64,000 bases of DNA from positions 186,001 to 250,000 of the forward strand of contig NZ_JAMTCG010000002.1 in assembly GCF_024171725.1 (NCBI RefSeq), given 5' to 3'. Shown piece after piece: positions 1 to 7,939 of the stretch. Position numbers and translations under genes: made by a program. The stretch is from Williamsia serinedens (GTDB taxonomy: Bacteria; Actinomycetota; Actinomycetes; Mycobacteriales; Mycobacteriaceae). Position 1 is the stretch's first letter. Every line of letters starts with the position of its first letter. Under the pieces are notes generated by a model, which saw nothing but the letters and a program-made list of their open reading frames with translations, did not search any database and had not been told where the DNA came from.

Positions 1-1
1 C

Positions 2-580
2 CAACGGGCCGTGCTGATCCTGCGCGACGTGCTGCAGTGGCGCGCCGCCGAGGTCGCGTCGACGCTCGACCTGACAGTCGCCACCGTCAACAGCCTGCTC
101 CAACGCGCGCGCCAGCAGGTCAAAGACACGGCACCGCAGAGGGATTCCACGCGCGAGCCCGACGACACGATCCAGCGGGAGACGCTCGCGCGCTACGTCG
201 CCGCGTTCCAGGACTACGACGTCGACGCGATCGTCGAGATGTTCACGGCGAGGTCCATCTGGGAGATGCCCCCGTTCACCGGCTGGTACGAGGGCGGGGA
301 GGCCATCGGCACCCTCATCCGGAAGAACTGCCCCGCGGAGAAGGCCGGCGACCAGATCCTGCTGCCGACCGTCGCCAACGGCCAGCAGGCGTTCGGGCTC
401 TACATGCTCGACAAGGACTCCGGCGAACACCTGCCGTTCCAGCTGCAGGTCCTCGAGCTGTCCGCCGACGGCCGCACCGTCGACCACGCGGTGGTCTTCT
501 TCGACGACGACACCGAGGCACTGTTCGCGCGCTTCGGCCTGCCCGCACGGCCGCCGGCGTCGGCGACCATGCAGGCCTGA
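2..580 (+). CDS. ECF-type RNA polymerase sigma factor with C-terminal SnoaL-like domain (5' partial)
   Basis: The reading frame is already open at the window edge, so the N-terminal sigma domain (region 2) lies outside. What remains (192 residues) begins in sigma region 4, with a helix-turn-helix running through RAAEVASTLDLTVATVNSLL, which contacts the -35 element. After a short linker a SnoaL/NTF2-like fold of about 120 residues follows (YVAAFQDYDVDAIVEMFT to the end). Fusion of a region-4 domain to a SnoaL-like tail is known for ECF groups such as ECF41 and ECF56, where the tail tunes sigma activity in place of a separate anti-sigma factor. No anti-sigma gene is seen downstream; the next gene is convergent and only 4 bases away. 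Confidence 0.85.
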   Translation, partial: QRAVLILRDVLQWRAAEVASTLDLTVATVNSLLQRARQQVKDTAPQRDSTREPDDTIQRETLARYVAAFQDYDVDAIVEMFTARSIWEMPPFTGWYEGGEAIGTLIRKNCPAEKAGDQILLPTVANGQQAFGLYMLDKDSGEHLPFQLQVLELSADGRTVDHAVVFFDDDTEALFARFGLPARPPASATMQA

Positions 581-584
581 GGGG

Positions 585-995
585 TCACTGCCCCGGCATC
601 TGCGCCGGGTCCATCCAGACGACCTCCCAGGCGTGACCGTCGAGGTCGACGAAGCTGCGTCCGTACATGAACCCGTGGTCCTGGGGTTCGTCCCAGTGCG
701 ACCCGCCGGCCGCGAGTGCCGCGTCCACGAACGAGTCCGCCTCCTCGCGGGAATCGGCCGACAGTGCGAAGAGCGCCTCACGGCCGGTGGAGGTGTCGGC
801 GATCCCGCCCCGGGTGAGGAACGACCGGAAGCGCTCGGTCTGCAGCATCATCACCGTCGTCTGGTCGTTGATGACGACACTGATCGTGGTCTCGTCGGAG
901 AAGGTCTCGTTGATCTCGAACCCGAGTCCGGTGAAGAACGTCCGCGACGCGGTGACGTCGGCGACGGGGAGGTTGACGAACAGCATGCGGCACAT
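585..995 (-). CDS. VOC (glyoxalase/bleomycin-resistance) superfamily protein
   Basis: A 136-residue protein with the paired beta-alpha-beta-beta-beta modules of the vicinal oxygen chelate fold: MLFVNLPVADVTASRTFFTG at the start and FVDLDGHAWEVVWMDP at the end. It resembles the VOC/PhnB-like proteins annotated as lactoylglutathione-lyase relatives; substrate and metal use cannot be read from the sequence. The frame stays open far upstream on this strand, but the start at 995 is preceded by AAGGAG seven bases away, and the upstream extension only mirrors the histidine kinase gene. It is divergent from that kinase and convergent with the sigma factor gene. Confidence 0.85.
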   Translation of the reverse strand: MCRMLFVNLPVADVTASRTFFTGLGFEINETFSDETTISVVINDQTTVMMLQTERFRSFLTRGGIADTSTGREALFALSADSREEADSFVDAALAAGGSHWDEPQDHGFMYGRSFVDLDGHAWEVVWMDPAQMPGQ

Positions 996-1121
996 CGGGG
1001 TTCTCCTTGCGGTGAGTGGTGCGGTCGCCCGTACTGACACCCGCCGTGCCCGGAACTCATCGCGACCTCCGACTTCCGCCTGATGCGCGGGGCGGCCGGG
1101 ATGGGCGACGATGGCCGGGTC

Positions 1122-2378
1122 ATGACCCTGCCGCTGCCCTATCCGAGCACCCCGGCGCCGGACCCCGTCCGCGTGCGCCGTCCCTGGTTGCCGGGCGCCG
1201 TGCAGGCGGAACTCGACGGCGATCCGCGACCGCTGCACGGTCGTCGGACCGCCCGCGACATCCTCGTCGACGCACTCGTGGTCGTCCTCGCCGCGACGAT
1301 CGGTGTGCTCGCGGCGGTCCCCGGGGTGGGCGGCAGCACCCTCTCGCTGTGGCCCGACCTCGTCGTCGGGGCCCTGTCCTGCGCGGCCCTCGTGTGGCGG
1401 CGGCGGTGGCCCGTGCCCATCGCGGTCGTCACCAACCTCATCTGCATCCCCTTCACCGCCGTGGCCGGGGCTGCCTATCTCGCCTCGTTCTCGCTCGCCG
1501 TGCACCGCCCGCTCCGGTACGCGATCCCCGTCGGCGTGCTCGGGCTCGTCGCCGCACAGCTCAACCTGGTGCTCGTCGCCGACATCGACGGGACGCAGTT
1601 CTGGATCACGCTGGCGTTCAGCGTCCTCCTGACCGGCGGCGCTATCGGGTGGGGCACGTCGGTCCGCAGTCGTCGACAGCTGTTGATCTCGCTGGCGGAG
1701 AGGGCGAATCGCGCCGAGTCGGAGCAGCGGGAACGACTGGCCGCGGCGCGGGCCGCCGAGCGTGAGCGCCTCGCCCGCGAGATGCACGACGTCCTCGCGC
1801 ATCGGATGAGCCTGCTGTCGGTACACGCGGGCGCGCTGGAGTACCGGCCGGACGCACCCCCGGAGGACATCGCCCGGGCGGCGGGCGTGATCCGCGGTGG
1901 GGTCCATCAGATGCTGGAGGACCTCCGCGACGTGATCACGATGCTCCGGGAGACCGACGACCTGGTGGCGGAGCCGCAGTCCCTCGCCGACGTCGAGGAC
2001 CTTCTCGCCGAGTGCCGCGGTTCCGGCGCCACGATCACGCCGCACATCGAGATCGACGAGCCGGGCCGCATCCCGGGCGTCGTCGGCCGCGCCGCCTACC
2101 GCGTGGTCCAGGAGGGTCTGACCAACGCGCGCAAGCACGCCGGGCCGGTCCCCGTGTCCGTCGACGTCGTCGGCGGGCCCGGACGCGGCCTGCGCGTGAC
2201 CGTGAGCCAACCCCTCAACCGGTCCGCCGACCACCGACCGATCCCCGGGACGGGGACGGGACTGACCGGGCTCGAGGAACGGGTGACGCTCGCCGGCGGT
2301 GCGTTGACGCACGGTGTGGTCGAACACCGCTTCGTCCTCGACGCGCGGCTGCCGTGGCAGACCGGGGCCCTCTCGTGA
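1122..2378 (+). CDS. Sensor histidine kinase, NarL/DesK (HisKA_3) type
   Basis: A 418-residue membrane kinase. Residues 45-175 hold several hydrophobic helices forming a membrane sensor without a sizeable extracellular loop, followed by a charged coiled stretch and the dimerisation/phosphoacceptor motif REMHDVLAHRMSLLSVHAG, with His222 as the probable phosphorylated residue. The ATP-binding domain shows the N-box VVQEGLTNARKHAG and a glycine box TGTGLTGLEERVTLAGG, in the divergent form common in actinobacterial NarL-type kinases. The start is uncertain: ATG 1083 is also in frame, and neither has a strong Shine-Dalgarno. Its stop overlaps the GTG of the response regulator by 4 bases, so the two form a two-component system. 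The signal is unknown. Confidence 0.88.
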   Translation: MTLPLPYPSTPAPDPVRVRRPWLPGAVQAELDGDPRPLHGRRTARDILVDALVVVLAATIGVLAAVPGVGGSTLSLWPDLVVGALSCAALVWRRRWPVPIAVVTNLICIPFTAVAGAAYLASFSLAVHRPLRYAIPVGVLGLVAAQLNLVLVADIDGTQFWITLAFSVLLTGGAIGWGTSVRSRRQLLISLAERANRAESEQRERLAAARAAERERLAREMHDVLAHRMSLLSVHAGALEYRPDAPPEDIARAAGVIRGGVHQMLEDLRDVITMLRETDDLVAEPQSLADVEDLLAECRGSGATITPHIEIDEPGRIPGVVGRAAYRVVQEGLTNARKHAGPVPVSVDVVGGPGRGLRVTVSQPLNRSADHRPIPGTGTGLTGLEERVTLAGGALTHGVVEHRFVLDARLPWQTGALS

Positions 2379-3037
2379 TCCGTGTGCTCCTCGTCGACGA
2401 CGAGTGGTTGGTCCGCGCCGGGATCCGCACCATGCTCGGCGCCGAGCCGGACATCGAGGTGGTCGGAGAAGCCGCCGACGGATCAGGCGTCGTCGACCTC
2501 GTCGGGGAGACCCGCGCCGACGTCGTGCTCATGGACCTGCGGATGCCGCACGTGAACGGGATCGACGCGACCGCTGCGCTGCGTGCGGTCCCGGATGCAC
2601 CGCATGTCGTCGTCCTGACGACCTTCGACGCCGACGACCTCGTCGTGCGGGCGCTGCGCGCCGGTGCATCCGGCTTCCTGGTGAAGGACACGCCGCCCGC
2701 GGATCTGATCGCCGCGATCCGTGCGGTGCACGCAGGCGACCCCATCCTGTCCCCCACGGTCACCCGTCGCCTCATCGACCGGGTGACGGGCCCCGAGCGG
2801 GACGAGCGGGCGGCGACCGCGCGCGAGCAGCTCGCCGCGTTGACCGCCGGGGAGCTGCGCGTCGCGCGGGCGCTCGCTCAGGGACTGTCGAACGCGGACA
2901 TCGCCCGGGAACTGTTCGTCACCGTGGCGACGGTGAAGAGCCACATCTCGCACATCCTGGAGAAGCTGCAGCTCAGCAACCGGGTGCAGATCGCGCTGGT
3001 GGTCCACGACGCCGGCCGCGACGCGACCGACCGGTGA
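2375..3037 (+). CDS. Response regulator, NarL/FixJ family
   Basis: A 220-residue regulator with a receiver domain (residues 1-120) and a LuxR-type helix-turn-helix (about 150-215, GELRVARALAQGLSNADIAR). The phosphoacceptor is Asp54 in VVLMDLRMP; the conserved Thr and Lys (VVLTTF, LVKD) are present, so it should be phosphorylatable. GTG start overlaps the kinase stop by 4 bases, giving translational coupling. It ends directly against the convergent ClgR-like gene: the two stop codons abut to form TGATCA. Target genes cannot be read from the window; autoregulation is usual for this family. Confidence 0.92.
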   Translation: MIRVLLVDDEWLVRAGIRTMLGAEPDIEVVGEAADGSGVVDLVGETRADVVLMDLRMPHVNGIDATAALRAVPDAPHVVVLTTFDADDLVVRALRAGASGFLVKDTPPADLIAAIRAVHAGDPILSPTVTRRLIDRVTGPERDERAATAREQLAALTAGELRVARALAQGLSNADIARELFVTVATVKSHISHILEKLQLSNRVQIALVVHDAGRDATDR

Positions 3038-3370
3038 TCAGGCGACGGCGCGGATCGCCGTCGTGCGCGCCGGCGCGGCAGCGGGCGCGGGCCGGGCCAC
3101 GGCGCCGGCCATCTCCGTGAGCAGGTCGACCAGTTCGCCACCGAGGGCACGGGTGACGGCCCCGACGACCTCCGACGAGGCCTCCTTGCGACCGCGTTCG
3201 ACCTCGGAGAGGTAGGTCATCGACACACCCGCGCGGTCGGCGACGTCCTTGAGGGTGCGCTGCTGACGCTGTCGCGCCGCGCGGAGGGTGGCACCGAGGA
3301 GCTCGCGGAGCAGCGGGGCGGCGACCGGTGCGACGTCCTCGTCCGCGGGGACCACATGCAGGTCGGTCAT
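3038..3370 (-). CDS. XRE-family regulator, ClgR-like
   Basis: A 110-residue protein with one Cro/C1-type helix-turn-helix centred on TLKDVADRAGVSMTYLSEVE followed by RGRKEASSEVV, the signature stretch of the ClgR/Rv2745c group that activates clp protease genes in actinobacteria. The C-terminus ends in Ala-Val-Ala, similar to the nonpolar tails that make ClgR a ClpP substrate; whether this tail acts as a degron is inference. A very strong ribosome site (GGAGAAGGAGG) precedes the ATG. No clp gene lies in the window, so any link to proteolysis rests on family resemblance. Confidence 0.8.
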   Translation of the reverse strand: MTDLHVVPADEDVAPVAAPLLRELLGATLRAARQRQQRTLKDVADRAGVSMTYLSEVERGRKEASSEVVGAVTRALGGELVDLLTEMAGAVARPAPAAAPARTTAIRAVA

Positions 3371-3505
3371 CGGTGCCTCCTTCTCCCGTGCGCGTCCGTC
3401 CCGAGCAGGGACCTTCCCGCCACCGTAGTGGTGCGCACCCGGGCTGCGCCGCGCGCGACACCGCGTTTCGCTCACAGCGGAGCGCGACGGGCGACGGGCA
3501 CGACG

Positions 3506-3637
3506 TCAGGTCGACTGAGACCGCTCGTCCGCGGCGAGCCGGATGAAGGCGAAGGCCGTGCACCCGATGTACAGGCCGACCCATCCGGCGGACCACAGCG
3601 CCACCCGACTACGGGCCAACGACTTCACCCGTGACAT
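3506..3637 (-). CDS. 43-residue single-pass membrane protein
   Basis: A short open frame with a near-perfect ribosome site (AGAGGAGGAG) placed correctly before ATG 3637. The product has a basic N-terminus (MSRVKSLARSRV), one hydrophobic helix (residues about 13-31, ALWSAGWVGLYIGCTAFAFI) and a short polar tail, predicting N-in topology. No family is recognised. The frame can be read further upstream to 3736 but that extension has no ribosome site. It lies alone between the ClgR-like gene and a TetR gene, all on the same strand. Small proteins of this type often modulate a transporter or kinase; nothing here says which. Confidence 0.6.
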   Translation of the reverse strand: MSRVKSLARSRVALWSAGWVGLYIGCTAFAFIRLAADERSQST

Positions 3638-3752
3638 GACTCCTCCTCTGACAACGCTCCGGGCCGACATCCGAGAATCACGCCCGATTATCCCGGTGAT
3701 CCGGTTGCTCGACAACCGATTCGACGTAGCAGGCACCGCTCGGCCTGTGCGT

Positions 3753-4511
3753 TCACAGCGCCGCGGACTGCGCCGCCTCCACGCGGTGGGCGAGCCCGTC
3801 GAGCAGCACCGCGATCCCGTAGTCGAGCTCGTCGGTGTAGAAGTCCGACGCCTCGCCGCGGGCGATCTCGGCCGCCGCGGCGGCCAGCGCCGGGAGCCGT
3901 CCGGTGTCCCCCACGAGATCCAGGATCCCGCTCTCGTAGGACCGGTCGTCGGGCGCCGGGCCCCCGTCGGGCCGCAGAGCGCCGAGCTGCGTCGACTGAC
4001 GGACGTGGTTGCGCACGAATCCGTCGAGGACGAGCAGCGAGCTGAGCACCGACCGTGCGGGCAGACCCGTCCCGTCGAACGCGGCGACGCCCGCGTCGGT
4101 CCAGCCGAGCACGTTCGGGGTGGCGGGCGGAGAAGCCAGCGGTATGTCGACGATCCACGACCGTCGCGTGAGCGCCGCGGCGATCGCTCGTGTCCACGAC
4201 TCGACGCGCTCCCGCCACGTACCTCCGCGCACGGTGCCCGGCCGGCACGGGCCGTAGGCCTCGTCCAGCACGACGGCGAGCAACTCGTCCTTGCTGTCGA
4301 CGTACCGGTACAGCGACATGGTCGTCATCCCGAGTTCGGTCGCGACCGCCTTCATCGAGATGGCGTCCGCCCCGCCGCGGTCGGCGACCCGCACTCCGGC
4401 GCCGCCGATGTCGCGGATCCCGACTGCGGGTTTCGGGCCGCGACGCGTCCCGGACGGACGCTCCCACAGCGCGGCGAGATACCGGGGCATCGTCGCGTCG
4501 TCGCTGCTCAC
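3753..4511 (-). CDS. TetR/AcrR-family repressor with tetracycline-repressor-type C-terminal domain
   Basis: A 252-residue regulator. An N-terminal extension of about 45 residues (GTRRGPKPAVGIRDIGGAGV region) precedes the helix-turn-helix, whose recognition part reads MKAVATELGMTTMSLYRYV. The remainder is a helical ligand domain like that of tetracycline repressors (TetR_C_1). The GTG at 4511 is chosen because TACGCT sits six bases before it, a leaderless arrangement. The gene is divergent from an MFS drug exporter across an 95-base spacer containing inverted repeats, the standard repressor/efflux layout, so it most likely represses that exporter. Inducer unknown. Confidence 0.88.
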   Translation of the reverse strand: MSSDDATMPRYLAALWERPSGTRRGPKPAVGIRDIGGAGVRVADRGGADAISMKAVATELGMTTMSLYRYVDSKDELLAVVLDEAYGPCRPGTVRGGTWRERVESWTRAIAAALTRRSWIVDIPLASPPATPNVLGWTDAGVAAFDGTGLPARSVLSSLLVLDGFVRNHVRQSTQLGALRPDGGPAPDDRSYESGILDLVGDTGRLPALAAAAAEIARGEASDFYTDELDYGIAVLLDGLAHRVEAAQSAAL

Positions 4512-4517
4512 CGGGCC

Positions 4518-4523
4518 AGCGTA
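4518..4523 (-). promoter_or_regulatory. -10 element for leaderless tetR transcript
   Basis: Minus-strand TACGCT ends six bases before the GTG of the TetR gene, with no Shine-Dalgarno between. This matches the TANNNT rule for actinobacterial leaderless promoters, placing the transcription start at or next to the start codon. Inferred from sequence only. Confidence 0.45.
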
Positions 4524-4532
4524 ACAAACTGC

Positions 4533-4561
4533 TTGCGCGGTACGCAGTTCATCCCTAATGT
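4533..4561 (+). promoter_or_regulatory. Putative sigma-A-like promoter for the MFS exporter
   Basis: TTGCGC (4533-4538) and TAATGT (4556-4561) are separated by exactly 17 bases in the tetR/MFS spacer and point toward the transporter. The -10 region overlaps the right half of the inverted repeat, so a bound repressor would block it. Confidence 0.4.
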
Positions 4562-4567
4562 GCGTAC
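4540..4567. promoter_or_regulatory. Inverted repeat, candidate TetR operator
   Basis: GTACGCA (4540-4546) and its exact reverse complement TGCGTAC (4561-4567) flank 14 bases in the divergent spacer. A further TACGTA palindrome lies at 4584-4589. Position across the exporter promoter fits an operator for the adjacent TetR regulator. The pairing is visible; binding is inferred. Confidence 0.45.
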
Positions 4568-4606
4568 GGTATAAACAGTCTGCTACGTACACAGATGGGA
4601 CCACCG

Positions 4607-6103
4607 ATGCACACCACACGTTCCCCCTGGTGGGGTCTCCTGGTCCTGTGCCTGCCGATGCTGATCGTCTCGATGGACGTGTCGGTGCTCTTCTTCGCCG
4701 TCCCGGACATCGCGGCCGATCTCCACCCCTCGCCCGCCCAGCAACTCTGGATCTTCGACGTCTACGGCCTCGTCCTCGCCGGTCTGCTGCTGACGATGGG
4801 GGCGGTGGCCGATCGCGTCGGGCACAGGCGAGTGCTCCTGATCGGCGCGGCCACCTTCTCGGCCGCGTCGGTGCTGGCCGCGTTCTCGACGAGCGCCGAG
4901 ATGCTGATCGGCGCGCGGGCCGTGCTCGCGGTGGCGGGAGCGACCCTGATGCCGTCGACGCTCGCGCTCATCCGGCACATGTTCACCGACGATGCCGCGC
5001 GGGCGAAGGCGATCGGCGCCTGGTCGGCGGTGATGGCGGGCGGTGTCGCCGTCGGACCGATCGTGAGCGGGGCTCTGCTGGAGCACTTCTGGTGGGGATC
5101 GGTCTTCCTGATCAACGTCCCGGTGATGATCGCGCTCCTGGTCGCCGCACCTGCTCTACTCCCCGGCGGAACGGGTGACCGGACGCGACGGATAGACGTC
5201 GTCAGCGCCGCCCTGGCGTTGGGCGCGGTGTTGCCGACGGTCGGCGCCATCAAGGCGATGGGCACCGACGGCCTCACCCCCACAGCGCTGGCCGTCCTCA
5301 CCGCAGGCGTCGCCCTGGGCGTCGTGTTCGTCCAGCGGCAGGTGTCCCTGACCCATCCGCTGATGGATCTGCGCCTGTTCTCCGACAGCCGGCTCGCCGT
5401 GTCCGTCGCGGTGAACCTCGTCGCCATGGTCGGCATCGTCGGCAACGCGATCCTCGTCACGCAGTATCTGCAGTCGGTGCTCGGCTATGACCCATTGGCC
5501 GCAGCCCTGTGGAGTCTGGCACCGACGGTGGTCGTCGCCGCGGTCGCGCCGATGTCGACGACGCTCGCAGCCCGGTGGGGTGGCCCGGCGGTGATGGCGG
5601 CCGGACTCGTCGTCGCAGCAGGCGGTTTCGCGTCGACGTGGGCGGCCGGCGTGTCGTCACTGTGGCCGATGCTCGCCGCGAGCACCCTGATCGCCGGCGG
5701 CCTCGTCGCCGTCGCGACCGTCGTCGCCGACCATGTCGTCGGCGTGGCTCCGACCGGCCGTGCCGGTGCCGCCGCAGGAATGCTCGAGACCAGCAGCGAG
5801 CTCGGGGGCGGAATCGGGATCGCGGTGCTCGGCAGCGTTCTGACCGCGGTCTACCGCGCGTCCGTCGACACATCGGTGCCCGGCGTCTCCGGTCCCGCCG
5901 CCGTCGGGCTCGGCGGGGCGGTCGCGGCGGCGTCTCGACTCGGCGGCGACGCGGGGCGCGCGGTGCTCGACGCCGCACGCGTCGCCTACGTCGACGGACT
6001 GCACGTCGCGGCGACATGCGCGGCCGCACTGCTGCTCGTCACCGCACTCCTCACCCTTGCGGTCCGCGAGCGGACGTCGGAACCGGTGGACTCTCGGCCA
6101 TGA
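4607..6103 (+). CDS. MFS drug:proton antiporter, DHA2 (14-TMS, QacA/EmrB-like)
   Basis: A 498-residue integral membrane protein with about 14 hydrophobic helices. The DHA2 hallmarks are present: an acidic residue in helix 1 (IVSMDVSVLFFAVPDIA), the aromatic loop QQLWIFDVYGLVLAGLL and motif A between helices 2 and 3 (GAVADRVGHRRVLL). Motif C-like glycine spacing (GGVAVGPIVSGAL) supports antiport. Likely exports a hydrophobic or cationic toxicant. An in-frame ATG at 4595 is possible, but GGGA lies before 4607. Divergent from, and probably repressed by, the TetR gene. Family members usually run 480-520 residues, so it appears intact. Confidence 0.9.
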   Translation: MHTTRSPWWGLLVLCLPMLIVSMDVSVLFFAVPDIAADLHPSPAQQLWIFDVYGLVLAGLLLTMGAVADRVGHRRVLLIGAATFSAASVLAAFSTSAEMLIGARAVLAVAGATLMPSTLALIRHMFTDDAARAKAIGAWSAVMAGGVAVGPIVSGALLEHFWWGSVFLINVPVMIALLVAAPALLPGGTGDRTRRIDVVSAALALGAVLPTVGAIKAMGTDGLTPTALAVLTAGVALGVVFVQRQVSLTHPLMDLRLFSDSRLAVSVAVNLVAMVGIVGNAILVTQYLQSVLGYDPLAAALWSLAPTVVVAAVAPMSTTLAARWGGPAVMAAGLVVAAGGFASTWAAGVSSLWPMLAASTLIAGGLVAVATVVADHVVGVAPTGRAGAAAGMLETSSELGGGIGIAVLGSVLTAVYRASVDTSVPGVSGPAAVGLGGAVAAASRLGGDAGRAVLDAARVAYVDGLHVAATCAAALLLVTALLTLAVRERTSEPVDSRP

Positions 6104-6110
6104 TGGGCGC

Positions 6111-6785
6111 ATGGGAGTCGTCTACCTCGTCCGTCACGGACAGGCGCACGCGCAGGCCTACGGGTCGCTCGCCGAGGCACAGTCCGAGGCCGGCGGTCTG
6201 ACCGAGCTCGGACACGACCAGGCCCGCCGAGCCGGGATCGCGCTGGCGAGGCGAGCCGGTCGAATCGACCATGCCGTCGCGGGATCGCTGGCGCGTCAGC
6301 AGCAGACGCTGCGACACGTCCTCGACGCGGTCGACGGGGCGCCCGAGCCCGAGACCGACGCCCGATGGGACGAGTACGACCTGGGTGCGATCGCGACCGG
6401 GGGCGAGGCCGGGAAGAACGTCCACGGCGCAGGCTTCCAGGCGGAGCTCGACGACGACCTCCGGCGCTGGGTCGCCGGGACGTCGGTCGGCAGCGAGTCC
6501 TACCGCGATTACCGGGACCGGGCGGAATCGGCGGCGCGCGACCTCGCGGCCCGGGCCGGGTCGGGCCGGACCGTGGTGGCGGTGTCGTCGGCGGGCACCA
6601 TCGCCGCCGTCCTCGCGACGCTGTGGGGCCTGGACGACGAGCGATGGTTGACCGTCGCACGGACGATGATCAACACCTCCGTCACAAAGCTGATCGCCGG
6701 CCGCACCGGGTTGTCGGTCGTGTCGGTGAACGACCACGCCCACGTCGACCTCGTCGACGACCGGGACGTGATGACGTTCCGATGA
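6111..6785 (+). CDS. Histidine phosphatase superfamily protein (phosphoglycerate-mutase-like)
   Basis: A 224-residue enzyme beginning GVVYLVRHGQAH; the RHG triad at residues 8-10 holds the phosphorylated His9. A second conserved region with the C-terminal His is seen around VVAVSSAGTIAAV, although the usual His of the SHGG motif is replaced by Ser-Ala-Gly, so activity on typical substrates is uncertain. It starts seven bases after the MFS stop and overlaps the following thioesterase by 4 bases, forming a small operon. Substrate cannot be assigned. Confidence 0.82.
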   Translation: MGVVYLVRHGQAHAQAYGSLAEAQSEAGGLTELGHDQARRAGIALARRAGRIDHAVAGSLARQQQTLRHVLDAVDGAPEPETDARWDEYDLGAIATGGEAGKNVHGAGFQAELDDDLRRWVAGTSVGSESYRDYRDRAESAARDLAARAGSGRTVVAVSSAGTIAAVLATLWGLDDERWLTVARTMINTSVTKLIAGRTGLSVVSVNDHAHVDLVDDRDVMTFR

Positions 6786-7261
6786 GCGACACCACACTGC
6801 CGGTCCTCGAGTACCTGCGGCGGCACGTGGCGGGAACGCTCGGTCCCGACGACCGCACCTTCCTGCGCTACCCCACCGCGATCTCCCGACTCCTCGGGTT
6901 CGAGATCACCGAGGTCGACGCGGGGACCGCCACCCTGACCGTCGTCACCGACCCCGAGCTGCACAGCAATCAACAGGGCACCGTGCACGGCGGGTTCATC
7001 AGCGAACTCGCCGACGCGGCGATCGGGACCGCGCGGTCGACGACGATCGCGCAGGGCGAGTCGTTCACGAGCATCGACCTGCGCATCACGTTCCTCCGCC
7101 CGATGTGGGCCGGCACGCTGACGGCTCGGGCACACCCCACGCACATCGGGTCGACGGTGCAGCACTACGCCTGCGACATCACGCGCGACGACGGCAAGAC
7201 GGTCGCGACGGCGACCAGCACCGTCCTCACCCTGCGGGGCGAGAAGGCCGCCGGGCGATGA
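6782..7261 (+). CDS. PaaI-family hotdog-fold acyl-CoA thioesterase
   Basis: A 159-residue single hotdog domain. The family motif HGGFISELADAAIGTA supplies the helix and the conserved His-Gly-Gly and Asp residues around the active site; the beta strands SIDLRITFLRPMWAGTLTA follow as expected. Such enzymes hydrolyse aryl- or medium-chain acyl-CoA thioesters. ATGA overlap with the upstream phosphatase shows translational coupling. The length is slightly above the usual 140 residues because of an N-terminal helical extension. Confidence 0.85.
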   Translation: MSDTTLPVLEYLRRHVAGTLGPDDRTFLRYPTAISRLLGFEITEVDAGTATLTVVTDPELHSNQQGTVHGGFISELADAAIGTARSTTIAQGESFTSIDLRITFLRPMWAGTLTARAHPTHIGSTVQHYACDITRDDGKTVATATSTVLTLRGEKAAGR

Positions 7262-7321
7262 GTTCCGCGGCCGTCGACGGTCCGTATCTCCGACACCATC
7301 ACCGCGAACGGGAGTGACCTC

Positions 7322-7939
7322 ATGAGCAGGACGAACCTGTCGATGTCCATCTCGGCGGACGGCTACGTCGCCGGCCCCGACCAGAGCGCGGACAACCCGC
7401 TCGGGGTGGGCGGGCCGGCGCTGCACCGCTGGCACATCGGACCCGACGCCGACCACCCCGTGAACAGGCAGGTCATGTCGGACATGCTCGACGGGATGGG
7501 CGCGACCATCATGGGTCGCAACATGTTCGGCCCGGTCCGCGGCGACTGGGGCGACTCGGACTGGCGAGGGTGGTGGGGTGACGAGCCGCCGTACCACTGT
7601 CCCGTGTTCGTCCTGACCCACTTCGCGCACGACCCGATCGAGATGTCGGGCGGCACCACCTTCCACTTCGTCACCGACGGCATCGAGTCCGCGTACCGCC
7701 GGGCCGTCGACGCCGCCGACGGGCAGTCGATCTCCATCGCGGGCGGGGCGTCGTGTGCGCGGCAGGCCATCGCGGCCGGCATCGTCGACGAGATCGACCT
7801 GCAGGTGAGCGGCGAGATCCTCGGCGGCGGCGAGCGCCTGTTCGACGGCTTCGCCCCGGGCACACCGCGACTCGAGCTCACCCGGGTTCTCGAGGCACCA
7901 CCGAACACGGTCCATCTCCGCTACCGCGTAGTTCGCTGA
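7322..7939 (+). CDS. Dihydrofolate reductase family protein (RibD C-terminal domain)
   Basis: A 205-residue protein of the RibD_C/DHFR-like fold. It starts NLSMSISADGYVAGPDQS, includes GATIMGRNMFGPVRGDWG (the conserved MGRxT/M-like strand-turn) and SIAGGASCARQAIAAG (nucleotide-binding loop), and ends with the DEIDLQVSG strand. These proteins are NAD(P)H-dependent reductases of unknown substrate; it is not a true folA. A Shine-Dalgarno GGGAG lies ten bases before the ATG. Its stop codon lies at the first bases of a nine-unit 21-bp tandem array. Confidence 0.85.
   Translation: MSRTNLSMSISADGYVAGPDQSADNPLGVGGPALHRWHIGPDADHPVNRQVMSDMLDGMGATIMGRNMFGPVRGDWGDSDWRGWWGDEPPYHCPVFVLTHFAHDPIEMSGGTTFHFVTDGIESAYRRAVDAADGQSISIAGGASCARQAIAAGIVDEIDLQVSGEILGGGERLFDGFAPGTPRLELTRVLEAPPNTVHLRYRVVR

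Noticed and set aside
996-2327. N-terminal extension of the VOC protein to 580 residues
   Set aside because: The extension lies opposite the histidine kinase gene, lacks any domain, and a proper ribosome site sits before the internal ATG at 995.
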